Source of the DNA: a bacterium
GTDB lineage: Bacteria > Zhuqueibacterota > Zhuqueibacteria > Residuimicrobiales > Residuimicrobiaceae
NCBI GenBank assembly: GCA_012523655.1
Contig: JAAYTV010000716.1
Span: forward strand, 1 to 28,185
Reading direction: 5' to 3'
Length of the DNA stretch: 28,185 bases
Numbering within the stretch: position 1 is the stretch's first letter; each line of letters opens with the position of its first letter. The notes beneath the pieces were generated by a model. The model worked only from the letters and a program-made list of their open reading frames with translations, had not been told where the DNA came from and ran no database searches. Below, in pieces: positions 1 to 7,064 of this stretch. The translations under genes were made by a program, and so were the position numbers.

Positions 1-9
1 ATAATCCGG

Positions 10-837
10 CTACTTGAGTAGATAAGACAGGATGGGCATGAGAAACCACATCCGAATTCTGCTGCGGAGGTACTTTTGGTAATGCAGCCGCCGCAGGGTG
101 GTGGTATAGCTGTTTATATAGCGGTCGAAATCGTCAAAAGACGGCGGTTTAATTTCCAGGGTGATGGGTCCGGCAAAGCCGGTTTTTCGCAAGGCGGAGA
201 GAAACGCGTCAATAGGCAGGCGGCCGCCGCAGCCGAACGGCAAATGGAGGTCGGCATCGGGCAGACAGTCCGAGAGGTGAACGCAACATACCTGATCGTG
301 GAGTTGATGCCACTGCTGCAAAGGGTCCTGGCCGGCGATATAAAAGTGGCAGGCGTCAAAACAGAGGCCGGCCCATTGGGCGCCGAGGGAGCCGCGCAGA
401 AGAGTGGATTGTTGCAGATAGCGTTCCGTTTGAGAGGGAAAGACGTTTTCCAGTGCCACCGGCAGTTCGATTTTTTTCAGTTGTGCGAGGAAAAACTGCC
501 AGGCTTGATCCGATTGATCCGGTCCTTCAGGTGGGTGCACGATGACATGGCGAAGGCGCAGGGCACGACGATGGCGGTTCACCTGGGCGACCAGTTCATT
601 GATCTCCTGCGCATGATCTGTGCAGGCGAGATCAAAGCCGTCTTCGTGATAAAAGGGGAGATGAAACGCTGCGGTCATGCCGTTCAGTTTGCGGCTGAGG
701 TGTTCGACGTCGGCGAGGCTGCGTCGGTTGAGCTCGACAAAGGCAATGCCCATGGCCCGCATGGTGGCGATGATCAACTGTGAGGTCAGCCCCTGGAATG
801 GCTCTATGGTAAAACCGACGAGAGGGTGTTTCTTCAA
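10..837 (-). CDS. Sugar phosphate isomerase/epimerase-like TIM-barrel protein
   Basis: A 275-aa protein of the xylose-isomerase-like TIM-barrel superfamily (AP endonuclease 2 fold). These proteins usually isomerise or epimerise sugars, or act as a dehydratase or metal-dependent lyase, in the cytoplasm. Expected metal ligands are visible at the ends of strands: E130 (ALENVF), D161 and H164 (CFDACH), H187 (VHLSD) and E228 (LEIKP). No signal peptide is seen. The start is a TTG at 837, supported by AAAGG seven bases upstream; no ATG gives the full first strand (LVGFTIEPFQ). The last 20 or so residues (around RMWFLMPILSYLLK) are unusually hydrophobic for this family. It lies 19 bp downstream of the DUF2752 gene and is probably cotranscribed with it. 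The substrate cannot be read from the sequence. The family is secure; the function is not. Confidence 0.82.
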   Translation of the reverse strand: MKKHPLVGFTIEPFQGLTSQLIIATMRAMGIAFVELNRRSLADVEHLSRKLNGMTAAFHLPFYHEDGFDLACTDHAQEINELVAQVNRHRRALRLRHVIVHPPEGPDQSDQAWQFFLAQLKKIELPVALENVFPSQTERYLQQSTLLRGSLGAQWAGLCFDACHFYIAGQDPLQQWHQLHDQVCCVHLSDCLPDADLHLPFGCGGRLPIDAFLSALRKTGFAGPITLEIKPPSFDDFDRYINSYTTTLRRLHYQKYLRSRIRMWFLMPILSYLLK

Positions 838-856
838 TGCAGTGCCTTTTGATCGC

Positions 857-1294
857 TTAATACAAGAACGCCGGCTTGGTCAGGAAGGCTTGCAGGATCA
901 AGAACAGCCAGTTGAGTAAAAGGACGGCTGGTAGGACGACATGACGCCCGATGTCGCTTTCCCGCTTATTCAGGACCAGCCGGCTGTTTTTTCCAAACAG
1001 CGCTCCGATGATGGAATTGAAGCCCCAGGCCGCCAAAGCCAGATAGAGAACAAAAAAAAGGGGATTGGCAAAAAATGCATCTTTAAACGCGAGTCGACTC
1101 AGGAAGATGCCGCTGCGTGTGGCGCCGCAGGCCGGACACGGAAGTCCCGTCCACATCCGGAAGAGACACGGCGGCACCAGCGTGTCCAAGTCAGGGATAA
1201 AAAAGGCCAGAGACCAGCCCACGCATCCGATCAGCAGGTAAGCCAGACCTGTTCCGCATTCTGTTTTAGTGCAGGGGCGAATCTCTAATTTCAT
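857..1294 (-). CDS. DUF2752 family membrane protein
   Basis: A 145-aa integral membrane protein. The family signature PCPACGATRS is at residues 52-61, following a first hydrophobic segment (about 15-33), and two more segments follow at about 76-100 and 118-138. The Cys pair and Arg of the motif define DUF2752; the biochemical role of this family is not established. The frame stays open to a TTG at 1351, but that TTG is the -35 hexamer of a plausible promoter (1323-1351), so I place the start at the ATG at 1294. No strong Shine-Dalgarno site precedes that ATG. It is the first gene of a two-gene minus-strand unit with the TIM-barrel gene downstream. Confidence 0.8.
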   Translation of the reverse strand: MKLEIRPCTKTECGTGLAYLLIGCVGWSLAFFIPDLDTLVPPCLFRMWTGLPCPACGATRSGIFLSRLAFKDAFFANPLFFVLYLALAAWGFNSIIGALFGKNSRLVLNKRESDIGRHVVLPAVLLLNWLFLILQAFLTKPAFLY

Positions 1295-1322
1295 ATACCG
1301 GCAATACCATGATATTGGTCTA

Positions 1323-1351
1323 AAGTTAAGATGCCGGACCGTTAAAAGCAA
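1323..1351 (-). promoter_or_regulatory. Candidate sigma70-type promoter for the DUF2752 gene
   Basis: On the minus strand TTGCTT (1346-1351) and TAACTT (1323-1328) are separated by exactly 17 bp. This would start transcription about 20-25 bases before the ATG at 1294. The match is imperfect (four of six bases in each box), but the geometry repeats that of other promoters in the window. Confidence 0.4.
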
Positions 1352-1444
1352 GCGCTAAAACAGGCGATTTGGAGCACCGACGCCGACCCTGCGGCCGGCG
1401 GGCTCGCCTCCCGGAGCGAACAGCCGGTTGGCACGGCTTTTCTG

Positions 1445-1473
1445 TTGCAATCATCATTTTTTTTAATTATTTT
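1445..1473 (+). promoter_or_regulatory. Candidate promoter of the asd-lysC unit
   Basis: TTGCAA (1445-1450), a 17-bp AT-rich spacer, and TATTTT (1468-1473). The predicted transcription start is near 1480, about 30 bases before the asd ATG. An inverted repeat begins at this predicted start. Confidence 0.5.
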
Positions 1474-1480
1474 TTTATTT

Positions 1481-1494
1481 ATGTACTTGTACAT
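1481..1494. promoter_or_regulatory. Perfect inverted repeat, candidate operator at the asd promoter
   Basis: ATGTACTTGTACAT is a perfect 14-base inverted repeat (six-base arms, two-base centre). It sits just after the predicted -10 box and 15 bases before the asd start codon. A repressor bound there would block initiation or clearance. The bound protein is not identifiable from this window. Confidence 0.45.
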
Positions 1495-1509
1495 CAAGAT
1501 AGGATAGGT

Positions 1510-2568
1510 ATGAAAAAGATTCAATGCGTTGTTCTCGGCGCCACCGGCGTGGTGGGCCAACATTTTCTGCGCCTACTGGCCAGCCATCCGCTGTTCCAGG
1601 TGGCTGCCGTGTGCGCCAGCGAAGGCCGGATCGGTCAACGGCTGGGCGATGTCAATGCGCTGATTCCGGAAGGCATTCCTGCAGAATCGGCGGACCTTCG
1701 CTTCTCCGCCATGGATGCGAAATCTTTGGCCAGCCTGAAGGTGCAGGTGGCGTTCTCTGCATTGCCCACAGAGGTCGCCAAAGAAGTTGAAAAAGATCTC
1801 GCTGCGGCCGGCATTCATATTTTTTCCAATGCCGGCGCGTATCGCATGGACGATCGCGTCCCCATTTTAATTCCGGAAGTCAATCATCCCCATTTGGCGT
1901 TGGCCCGCGAACAGCTGCAACATAGCAAGGGATTCATCATCACCAACGCCAATTGCACTACCACAGGTCTCGCCCTGGCCCTTTTACCGATTTTGCCCTT
2001 TGGCATCCGCAAACTGGTGGTGGCCAGTTATCAGGCCATTTCCGGGGCCGGCTATCCGGGTGTGCCCGCTCTGGATATCAGCGGCAACGTGATCCCCTAC
2101 ATCGAGGGGGAGGAGTCCAAGGTGCGCAAGGAGGTGGCTAAGATTTTCGGTTGCATTCAAGAGACGACGATAGAGCCGATGGACTGGCAGGTCTACGCCC
2201 ATTGTGTGCGCGTCCCCACGCTGGTCGGCCATCTGCTGTCCGTGCATGTCGAGGTGGAGAACGAGCCGACCTTGGAACAGGTGCAAGCCTGTTTTGAAAA
2301 TTATCAGCCCGATCGGCCGGTGCAGGGATTGCCCACAGCCCCGGTCAAGCCCGTGGTGCTGCTGCAGGAAAAGAACCGGCCCCAGCCCAGCCGCGATGTG
2401 ATGCTGGGCGATCCGGTGCGCGCACAGGGAATGACGGTGGCAGTGGGACGGCTGGAGGTGGAGAAACACGTCATTCGAATGATCGCCTTGTCCAATAATC
2501 TCATTCGCGGCGCAGCGGGAGGATCCGTTCTCAACGCCGAACTGGCGTTGCGCGAGGGCCTGCTATGA
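1510..2568 (+). CDS. asd: Aspartate-semialdehyde dehydrogenase
   Basis: A 352-aa cytoplasmic enzyme that reduces beta-aspartyl phosphate to aspartate semialdehyde with NADPH, the branch point to lysine/diaminopimelate, threonine and methionine. An NADP-binding loop GATGVVGQ is at residues 10-17. The catalytic Cys is C149 in NANCTTTG, and the likely catalytic His is H241 in RVPTLVGH. The NANCTTT context and overall layout resemble the archaeal/fungal-type branch of the family more than the E. coli type. I use the ATG at 1510; the frame is open upstream to 1369, but that stretch is low-complexity and overlaps the promoter. The stop overlaps the start of the aspartate kinase gene (ATGA), so the two are translationally coupled. 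Length is normal for the family. Confidence 0.96.
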   Translation: MKKIQCVVLGATGVVGQHFLRLLASHPLFQVAAVCASEGRIGQRLGDVNALIPEGIPAESADLRFSAMDAKSLASLKVQVAFSALPTEVAKEVEKDLAAAGIHIFSNAGAYRMDDRVPILIPEVNHPHLALAREQLQHSKGFIITNANCTTTGLALALLPILPFGIRKLVVASYQAISGAGYPGVPALDISGNVIPYIEGEESKVRKEVAKIFGCIQETTIEPMDWQVYAHCVRVPTLVGHLLSVHVEVENEPTLEQVQACFENYQPDRPVQGLPTAPVKPVVLLQEKNRPQPSRDVMLGDPVRAQGMTVAVGRLEVEKHVIRMIALSNNLIRGAAGGSVLNAELALREGLL

Positions 2569-3941
2569 TCGTGATGAAAATCGGCGGCGCATCCCTGCGC
2601 AGCATCGAATCGCTGCAGCAGGTGACCGAGATCATTTGTAAGGCGCCGGATACGCAAAAGATCGTCGTGTTGTCTGCGGTGAGCGGTGTGACCGACCATC
2701 TGATCAAAAGCGTCCGCGAGGCCTTGCAGACCGAGCGACGGATTCGTCCTTTGCTGGACTATTTGCGGGAGCTGCATCGTGAACTGGTGATGGCGACCTT
2801 CACCGACGCCTCGTTGCGTCATCATACTCTGGACGAAATTGAGTATCTGTTGTCCCGTTTGGAAAAGCTGTTGTACGGCGTGGCTTATACCGGCGAATGC
2901 ACGCGCCGCACGCGAGACCTCATCGTCTCCATGGGCGAACGCCTGGCGGTGCAGCTGCTGGCCGGCTGCGTGTGCAGCCGGGGTGTGGAGGCCCTGGCGC
3001 TGGACGCGGACAAGATCGATATAGTCGCCCACGGTGAGTTCGGCTACGGCAATGCCGACCTGGAGTCTACGGCCCGTTTGTTGCCGCAGCATTTGAATGA
3101 ACCTTTGCAGCGGTCCGCCATTCCGATCATCACCGGCTTTTTCGGCCGCACGACCGAAGGCCATACGATCACCTTCGGCCGCGGCGGCACCGATTACAGC
3201 GCGGCGGTGGTCGCCTATGCCATGAACAGCCGAGAACTGCAAATTTGGAAGGATGTGGACGGTTTTTTGACCGCTGCGCCGGACATGGTTCCGTCCGCCA
3301 AACCGCTCGAGTATCTGGCTTACGAAGAGGCGGCGGAGCTCTCCTATTTCGGCGCCTCCATTTTGCATCCGCGCACGGTCGAGCCGCTGGCCAAAAAGCG
3401 CATTCCGGCTGTGATCAAAAACACCTACAGCCCCGATGTCGCCGGCACCATCGTCGGCCCGGACAAACATCAGAAGGACGAAGTGATTAAAAGCGTGGTG
3501 GCCAATCGCAAGATCGGGGCGCTGCGTATTCACGGCGCCAGTCTCGGCCAGCAGCTGGGATTTCTCAAACAAGTGGTCTCCGCGCTCAGTGAAGCGGAGA
3601 TCAACATCATCTCTGTGATCACGGCGCAGACTGCGGTGAATTTTCTGCTGAACAAGAACGACATTCCGCTCAGCCAGCGCATCATCGAGAATTTGAAAAT
3701 ACCTTATGTCGATCATCTGGAACCACTGATGGACGTGGCCTTGATCGGCGTGGTGGGCGAAGGCCTGGTTGAAACGCGCGGCTTGGCTGCGCGCGTCTTT
3801 ACCTCGGTCGCGGCGGCCGGCGCCAACGTAGAGATGATCACCTCCGGCGCCTCCAAAGTGGCGCAGTATTTTGTCATCAAGGAAAATTTTCTTCAGCAGA
3901 CGGTCCAGGCGGTGCACACCGAATTTTTCGGCGCTCCTTGA
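2565..3941 (+). CDS. lysC: Aspartate kinase (monofunctional)
   Basis: A 458-aa enzyme that phosphorylates aspartate, the first step of the aspartate family of amino acids. The N-terminal amino-acid kinase domain shows KIGGAS at residues 5-10, SMGERLA at 122-128, FGRGGTDYSAA at 204-214 and KDVDGFLTA from 229. Two C-terminal ACT domains follow (about 317-375 and 388-455), so feedback inhibition by lysine and/or threonine is expected. There is no homoserine dehydrogenase domain. It starts inside the asd stop codon (ATGA), so it directly follows the enzyme of the next step; a hundred-base gap separates it from the oxidoreductase downstream. The lysC symbol is functional; the allosteric effector is not known. 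Confidence 0.95.
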   Translation: MIVMKIGGASLRSIESLQQVTEIICKAPDTQKIVVLSAVSGVTDHLIKSVREALQTERRIRPLLDYLRELHRELVMATFTDASLRHHTLDEIEYLLSRLEKLLYGVAYTGECTRRTRDLIVSMGERLAVQLLAGCVCSRGVEALALDADKIDIVAHGEFGYGNADLESTARLLPQHLNEPLQRSAIPIITGFFGRTTEGHTITFGRGGTDYSAAVVAYAMNSRELQIWKDVDGFLTAAPDMVPSAKPLEYLAYEEAAELSYFGASILHPRTVEPLAKKRIPAVIKNTYSPDVAGTIVGPDKHQKDEVIKSVVANRKIGALRIHGASLGQQLGFLKQVVSALSEAEINIISVITAQTAVNFLLNKNDIPLSQRIIENLKIPYVDHLEPLMDVALIGVVGEGLVETRGLAARVFTSVAAAGANVEMITSGASKVAQYFVIKENFLQQTVQAVHTEFFGAP

Positions 3942-4041
3942 GGCCGCAAAGGTAGCCGGAGGTTCGACGGACCGACGGTTGGAAGCTGATCTGAAGCTGC
4001 ATTCATGATGCGCTCGCTTGAGCCCATAGAGAGGAGTGGCT

Positions 4042-5286
4042 ATGTCATCCATCCCATTGCCCGTATTGATTCACGGCGTCACCGGACGCATGGGGCAGAT
4101 CGCCTTGAAAGCCCTGCAGCAGATCGGCCGGGAAGGCTGGTCCCGCCTGGGCGATCAGGTCATTCAACCGGTGCCCATCGCCGTGGCGCGCAATCCGCAA
4201 AAACTGGAAAAGGTGGCCAGAGAAAAAGGCTGCGAGCTTTATTATACGGATCTGGACCAGGCCTATGAACAGGCGCGCAGAATCAATCCGCAACACCAAC
4301 TGTATCACAACACTCTGTCCACCGGCATACGCAAGGAACAGATGCTGGCGGTGCTGCCGTCTCTGGATCCCAAGACCACCGCGGTGTATATGGAAAAACC
4401 CCTGGCCGCCAACTATGCCGACGGTTTTGCTATCGTTGATGCGCTGGAGAAAAAAGGATTTCATCACGGCGTCGTCCATCATATGTTGGCCACGCCCGGC
4501 CTTTTAAAGGCCAGAGAGCTGATGCCTCGGATAAAGCCCCTGCATTGCCAGATGCTCTTCGGCTACGAAGTGGGCACCGGTTTCAGCGACAACAAAGAGT
4601 TCTCGGGTCAACGGCCGGATTTCAACTGGACGTTCAAGGAGGCCGGCGGCGGCATCATTTTGGACATGTGCCATGAGGGCTATCTGTCGCAGGCGCTGTT
4701 CGGCGCCACCCAGCGGCTCAGCGCCGTGGCCCGTTTGCTGGTGCCGAAACGCATGAGCACCGACGGCCGCACCGTGATCAACTGCGATGTCGAAGACTAT
4801 GCCGCCTATCGCCGGGAGCATGAAAGCGGGGTGGTCAACACCTCGATCTGGACCTGGTTCCGCCGCGTGAATTCAGAATTCGGTCCGCTGGAGATCACGG
4901 TGGAAGGGGAGAACGGTACGCTGGTGTTCGGCCTGTACGGATTGAAGGTGCAATGGAAAGAGGGTGCGCCGGCTAATCGTTGGGAGCGTTCGGTGGTTGG
5001 AGAAAAGACGGAATGGCGCGATTACTGGCAGTATCTCGAATTGACTTATCGAGATCCCTTTGCCCTGGAGCTGTCGGAATATCTGCAGACCATTTTCACC
5101 GGAGAGACTTATGCCAAGAACGCCATCCCGGCTCTGAACATCCTCGGAGAAGTGGAAGCGCTTTATGAGAGCGCGGCCAACGAGGGGGCGGTCATTCCCA
5201 GTGATCAGTTCTTGCGCTATCCCAAGGCGGTCTCCAAGGGCTGGCAGCCGGAACGACTGCAGGGAAAATTGATACTGGTGAAATAG
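4042..5286 (+). CDS. Gfo/Idh/MocA family NAD(P)-dependent oxidoreductase
   Basis: A 414-aa cytoplasmic oxidoreductase. The N-terminal Rossmann domain starts with HGVTGRMGQ (residues 11-19), a loop more typical of dihydrodipicolinate reductase (DapB). However, the signature EKP of Gfo/Idh/MocA proteins is at 118-120 (YMEKPLAAN), and the C-terminal domain shows GGGIILDMCHEGY at 202-214, with D208 and H211 in the positions of the usual catalytic pair. The length (414 versus about 240-270 for DapB) also favours Gfo/Idh/MocA. The ATG at 4042 has GAGGAG five bases upstream; an in-frame GTG at 4036 lies in that Shine-Dalgarno site and is less likely. It follows asd-lysC by 100 bp on the same strand. 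The substrate is unknown; a sugar or cyclitol is usual for the family. Confidence 0.85.
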   Translation: MSSIPLPVLIHGVTGRMGQIALKALQQIGREGWSRLGDQVIQPVPIAVARNPQKLEKVAREKGCELYYTDLDQAYEQARRINPQHQLYHNTLSTGIRKEQMLAVLPSLDPKTTAVYMEKPLAANYADGFAIVDALEKKGFHHGVVHHMLATPGLLKARELMPRIKPLHCQMLFGYEVGTGFSDNKEFSGQRPDFNWTFKEAGGGIILDMCHEGYLSQALFGATQRLSAVARLLVPKRMSTDGRTVINCDVEDYAAYRREHESGVVNTSIWTWFRRVNSEFGPLEITVEGENGTLVFGLYGLKVQWKEGAPANRWERSVVGEKTEWRDYWQYLELTYRDPFALELSEYLQTIFTGETYAKNAIPALNILGEVEALYESAANEGAVIPSDQFLRYPKAVSKGWQPERLQGKLILVK

Positions 5287-5331
5287 GCGGTCGAGAGAAA
5301 AGGGGGAGTAATGGCTTTGGCGGACGCGGAA

Positions 5332-5682
5332 TCACCCTTTGGTGGTTAGGTCCTTGGCCCAGAGGGCGAGTACAATGCCGACATAGAGCGCGATCGCCAC
5401 ACCCCATAAAAAGCCATCCCCCCAGTCTGTGCCCTTGTACTCACCGAAGCGTCTGCGCAGAAAACCGTCGGCATCCATCGCTTCGAGATAGGCGATCCCC
5501 TTGCTCACGTAGAGAACCCAGGTTTTGAAAAAGAGAACGGTAAAAAGCGCGAGGACGAATTTCCGGATCAATGCGATGAAAGGCCAAGTGTAGCGAATGA
5601 GCACCATCCAAACCAGCAGGGTTCCGAAGGTTAAAAAGAACTCGAAATTTTTCAGAATGATCTGCTTGATTTCAGGGGACAT
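5332..5682 (-). CDS. Small integral membrane protein, unrecognised
   Basis: A 116-aa protein with hydrophobic stretches at about 13-31, 37-57 and 91-109, so probably three membrane segments with a polar loop (about 66-88, YLEAMDADGFLRRRFGEY) between the second and third. No family is recognised. The start ATG at 5682 has a good Shine-Dalgarno sequence (GAGGTAA) just upstream, which supports it being real. It lies 55 bp downstream of another minus-strand gene, so the two may be cotranscribed, and it converges on the oxidoreductase gene with a 45-bp gap. Confidence 0.6.
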   Translation of the reverse strand: MSPEIKQIILKNFEFFLTFGTLLVWMVLIRYTWPFIALIRKFVLALFTVLFFKTWVLYVSKGIAYLEAMDADGFLRRRFGEYKGTDWGDGFLWGVAIALYVGIVLALWAKDLTTKG

Positions 5683-5737
5683 GGGGTTACCTCGAGACAG
5701 GCTCGGTTAGGATTGGGTCACGCCAGTCCTGCCGGAT

Positions 5738-6178
5738 CTAGTCATCTATCTGTTTTTTCGATCCGCTTGATTTAAATTCATCGAACGTCAGCCGTACATC
5801 GATGTTGAAATAGCGGTAGAGATCAGCCAGCATGGCCGCGCTGTCATCCTCCTTGGGCCGGCAGACCAGAGTCAGGCCGACGTACTCGGTCTTGATCGTG
5901 TCGTTCTCGTCCCCTTTGCCGATCTTGACTTTTTTCTGCTTGATGGCAAAGGGTTTAACCGTCACCGCCGGAAGCTCGTATTCTTCGCCGGTGAGGTTGT
6001 CCATCACCGATGCCCGCACCAGGCCGCGCACCATGCTGCGAAACAGCTCGCTCACCTGCTTGCTGTCGTCCAGTTCCGCCTCTACCTGCAGAATCACCTG
6101 ATGAATGATTTGATCGTTTTCGTCCTTGTCCTCAGCCGGCCAGTACCGCTTGATAATGGCCTTGTCTAGCACCAGCAT
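5738..6178 (-). CDS. Hypothetical acidic cytoplasmic protein, unrecognised
   Basis: A 146-aa soluble protein without signal peptide or membrane segments, rich in Asp, Glu and Lys, ending in a Lys/Asp-rich tail (KSSGSKKQIDD). I do not recognise the family. The ATG at 6178 is preferred because AGGAG lies six bases upstream. An ATG at 6214 in the same frame lacks a good Shine-Dalgarno site and falls inside the spacer of a candidate promoter (6204-6232). The frame remains open to 6373, but that part crosses the promoter of the divergent BFN gene. It is transcribed divergently from the BFN gene and is followed by a small membrane protein gene. Confidence 0.65.
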   Translation of the reverse strand: MLVLDKAIIKRYWPAEDKDENDQIIHQVILQVEAELDDSKQVSELFRSMVRGLVRASVMDNLTGEEYELPAVTVKPFAIKQKKVKIGKGDENDTIKTEYVGLTLVCRPKEDDSAAMLADLYRYFNIDVRLTFDEFKSSGSKKQIDD

Positions 6179-6203
6179 GTCCGACTCCTGTCTATAATAA
6201 ATA

Positions 6204-6232
6204 AACTTACTCATTTCTAGCCTGGAAATCAA
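6204..6232 (-). promoter_or_regulatory. Candidate promoter of the 146-aa protein gene
   Basis: On the minus strand TTGATT (6227-6232), 17 bp, TAAGTT (6204-6209). Transcription would begin near 6197, giving a leader of about 20 bases that contains the AGGAG site. This agrees with the start codon at 6178 rather than 6214. Confidence 0.4.
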
Positions 6233-6299
6233 GCGTCTTTTTTCGTTCCACAGTGCGCCGTTAACTCGGCCGCGGTGCGCCCGGGTTGAAAAATAGAGC

Positions 6300-6328
6300 T
6301 TGACAGAGAAACTATATTTTCTTAAAAT
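6300..6328 (+). promoter_or_regulatory. Strong sigma70-type promoter of the BFN gene
   Basis: TTGACA (6300-6305) matches the consensus -35 exactly. It is followed by a 17-bp spacer and TAAAAT (6323-6328), five of six for the -10. The predicted start is near 6335, about 55 bases before the ATG. This is the best promoter match in the window. Confidence 0.75.
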
Positions 6329-6390
6329 AATCTGTTCATCATTTGCTCGCCGTCCCTCGGGACCGGGCCGCACAAAGGAGGAGAGACCAT

Positions 6391-6963
6391 ATGCTCGTAC
6401 GCGTCAAAATCGAACGCGTTACTTTGGATACTGCCACCAGTCGATTTGTGGTCATCTTGAAGGATGAAAAACAGAATCGTTGGCTTCCTATTGTGGTCGG
6501 TTCAACCGAGGCGCAGGCTATCGCCCTGCAGTTGGAGAACATCGCACCGCCACGGCCGCTGACCCACGATCTGATTCGCAATCTGCTGGATGTCATCCAG
6601 GTGCGCGTAACGCGGGTGGTGGTCAACGACCTGCGTGAGAACACCTATTACGCCCTGATCAATCTGCTGCTGGACAATGAGAGCAAGGACATCGACGCTC
6701 GTCCCAGCGACGCCATCGCCGTAGCCTTGCGCATGAAGGCACCCATCTATGTGGAGGATGAGGTGATGCGCAAAGCCGCGATTGTGGAAGGTGAAACGCC
6801 GATCATTGACATCGACGACGATGTCACTGAAGGCGACCGGCTTGAGCAGCTGAACATCGAGCTCAACAACGCGGTACAGGACGAGCGCTATGAAGAAGCT
6901 GCCCGCATCCGCGATGAGATAAAAAAAGTCAAAGCCAGTTTTCGCGAGAAAACCAGCTCCTGA
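6391..6963 (+). CDS. Bifunctional nuclease family (BFN/DUF151) protein with UVR motif
   Basis: A 190-aa protein of the BFN/DUF151 family. Residues 1-140 hold the BFN domain, with LPIVVGSTEAQAIA at 32-45 and the signature DARPSDAIAVALR at 102-114. Residues about 160-188 (ERYEEAARIRDEIKKVK) form a UVR/UvrB-C-type helical hairpin, a common C-terminal addition in bacterial members. Plant and Thermotoga relatives have been linked to nuclease activity and stress responses, but the role in most bacteria is unclear. The ATG at 6391 follows AAAGGAGGAGAG. It has its own strong promoter and a terminator at 7019-7042, so it appears to be a single-gene unit. Confidence 0.9.
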   Translation: MLVRVKIERVTLDTATSRFVVILKDEKQNRWLPIVVGSTEAQAIALQLENIAPPRPLTHDLIRNLLDVIQVRVTRVVVNDLRENTYYALINLLLDNESKDIDARPSDAIAVALRMKAPIYVEDEVMRKAAIVEGETPIIDIDDDVTEGDRLEQLNIELNNAVQDERYEEAARIRDEIKKVKASFREKTSS

Positions 6964-7018
6964 CGGTTTTCCGCCTCATGGAGGTTTGGTCGACATCCCC
7001 CTTCGTGTGCGGCTTTCC

Positions 7019-7042
7019 GGCCTCCTGCGGGAGGCCTTTTTT
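7019..7042 (+). terminator. Rho-independent terminator after the BFN gene
   Basis: GGCCTCC (7019-7025), loop TGCG, GGAGGCC (7030-7036), then TTTTTT (7037-7042). It lies 56 bases after the BFN stop and just before the Shine-Dalgarno site of the permease gene, so that gene needs its own promoter or readthrough. Confidence 0.88.
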
Positions 7043-7064
7043 ATTCCCAAGAAGGAGATCCTCA

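Noticed and set aside
76..783. 235-aa open frame on the plus strand
   Set aside because: Antisense to the TIM-barrel gene, which has all expected metal ligands in order. This frame has no recognisable motif.
1352..1509. Lysine riboswitch upstream of asd
   Set aside because: The predicted leader is only about 30 bases, and the upstream sequence does not show the conserved multi-helix core.
2304..4052. 582-aa open frame on the minus strand
   Set aside because: It lies antisense to asd and lysC, whose family motifs are unmistakable. The frame is His/Arg/Gln-rich and open only because of GC-rich codon bias.
4042..4110. DapB (dihydrodipicolinate reductase) call based on GVTGRMGQ
   Set aside because: The protein is 414 aa with the EKP motif at 118-120 and a Gfo/Idh/MocA C-terminal domain, and lacks the DapB substrate-binding motif.
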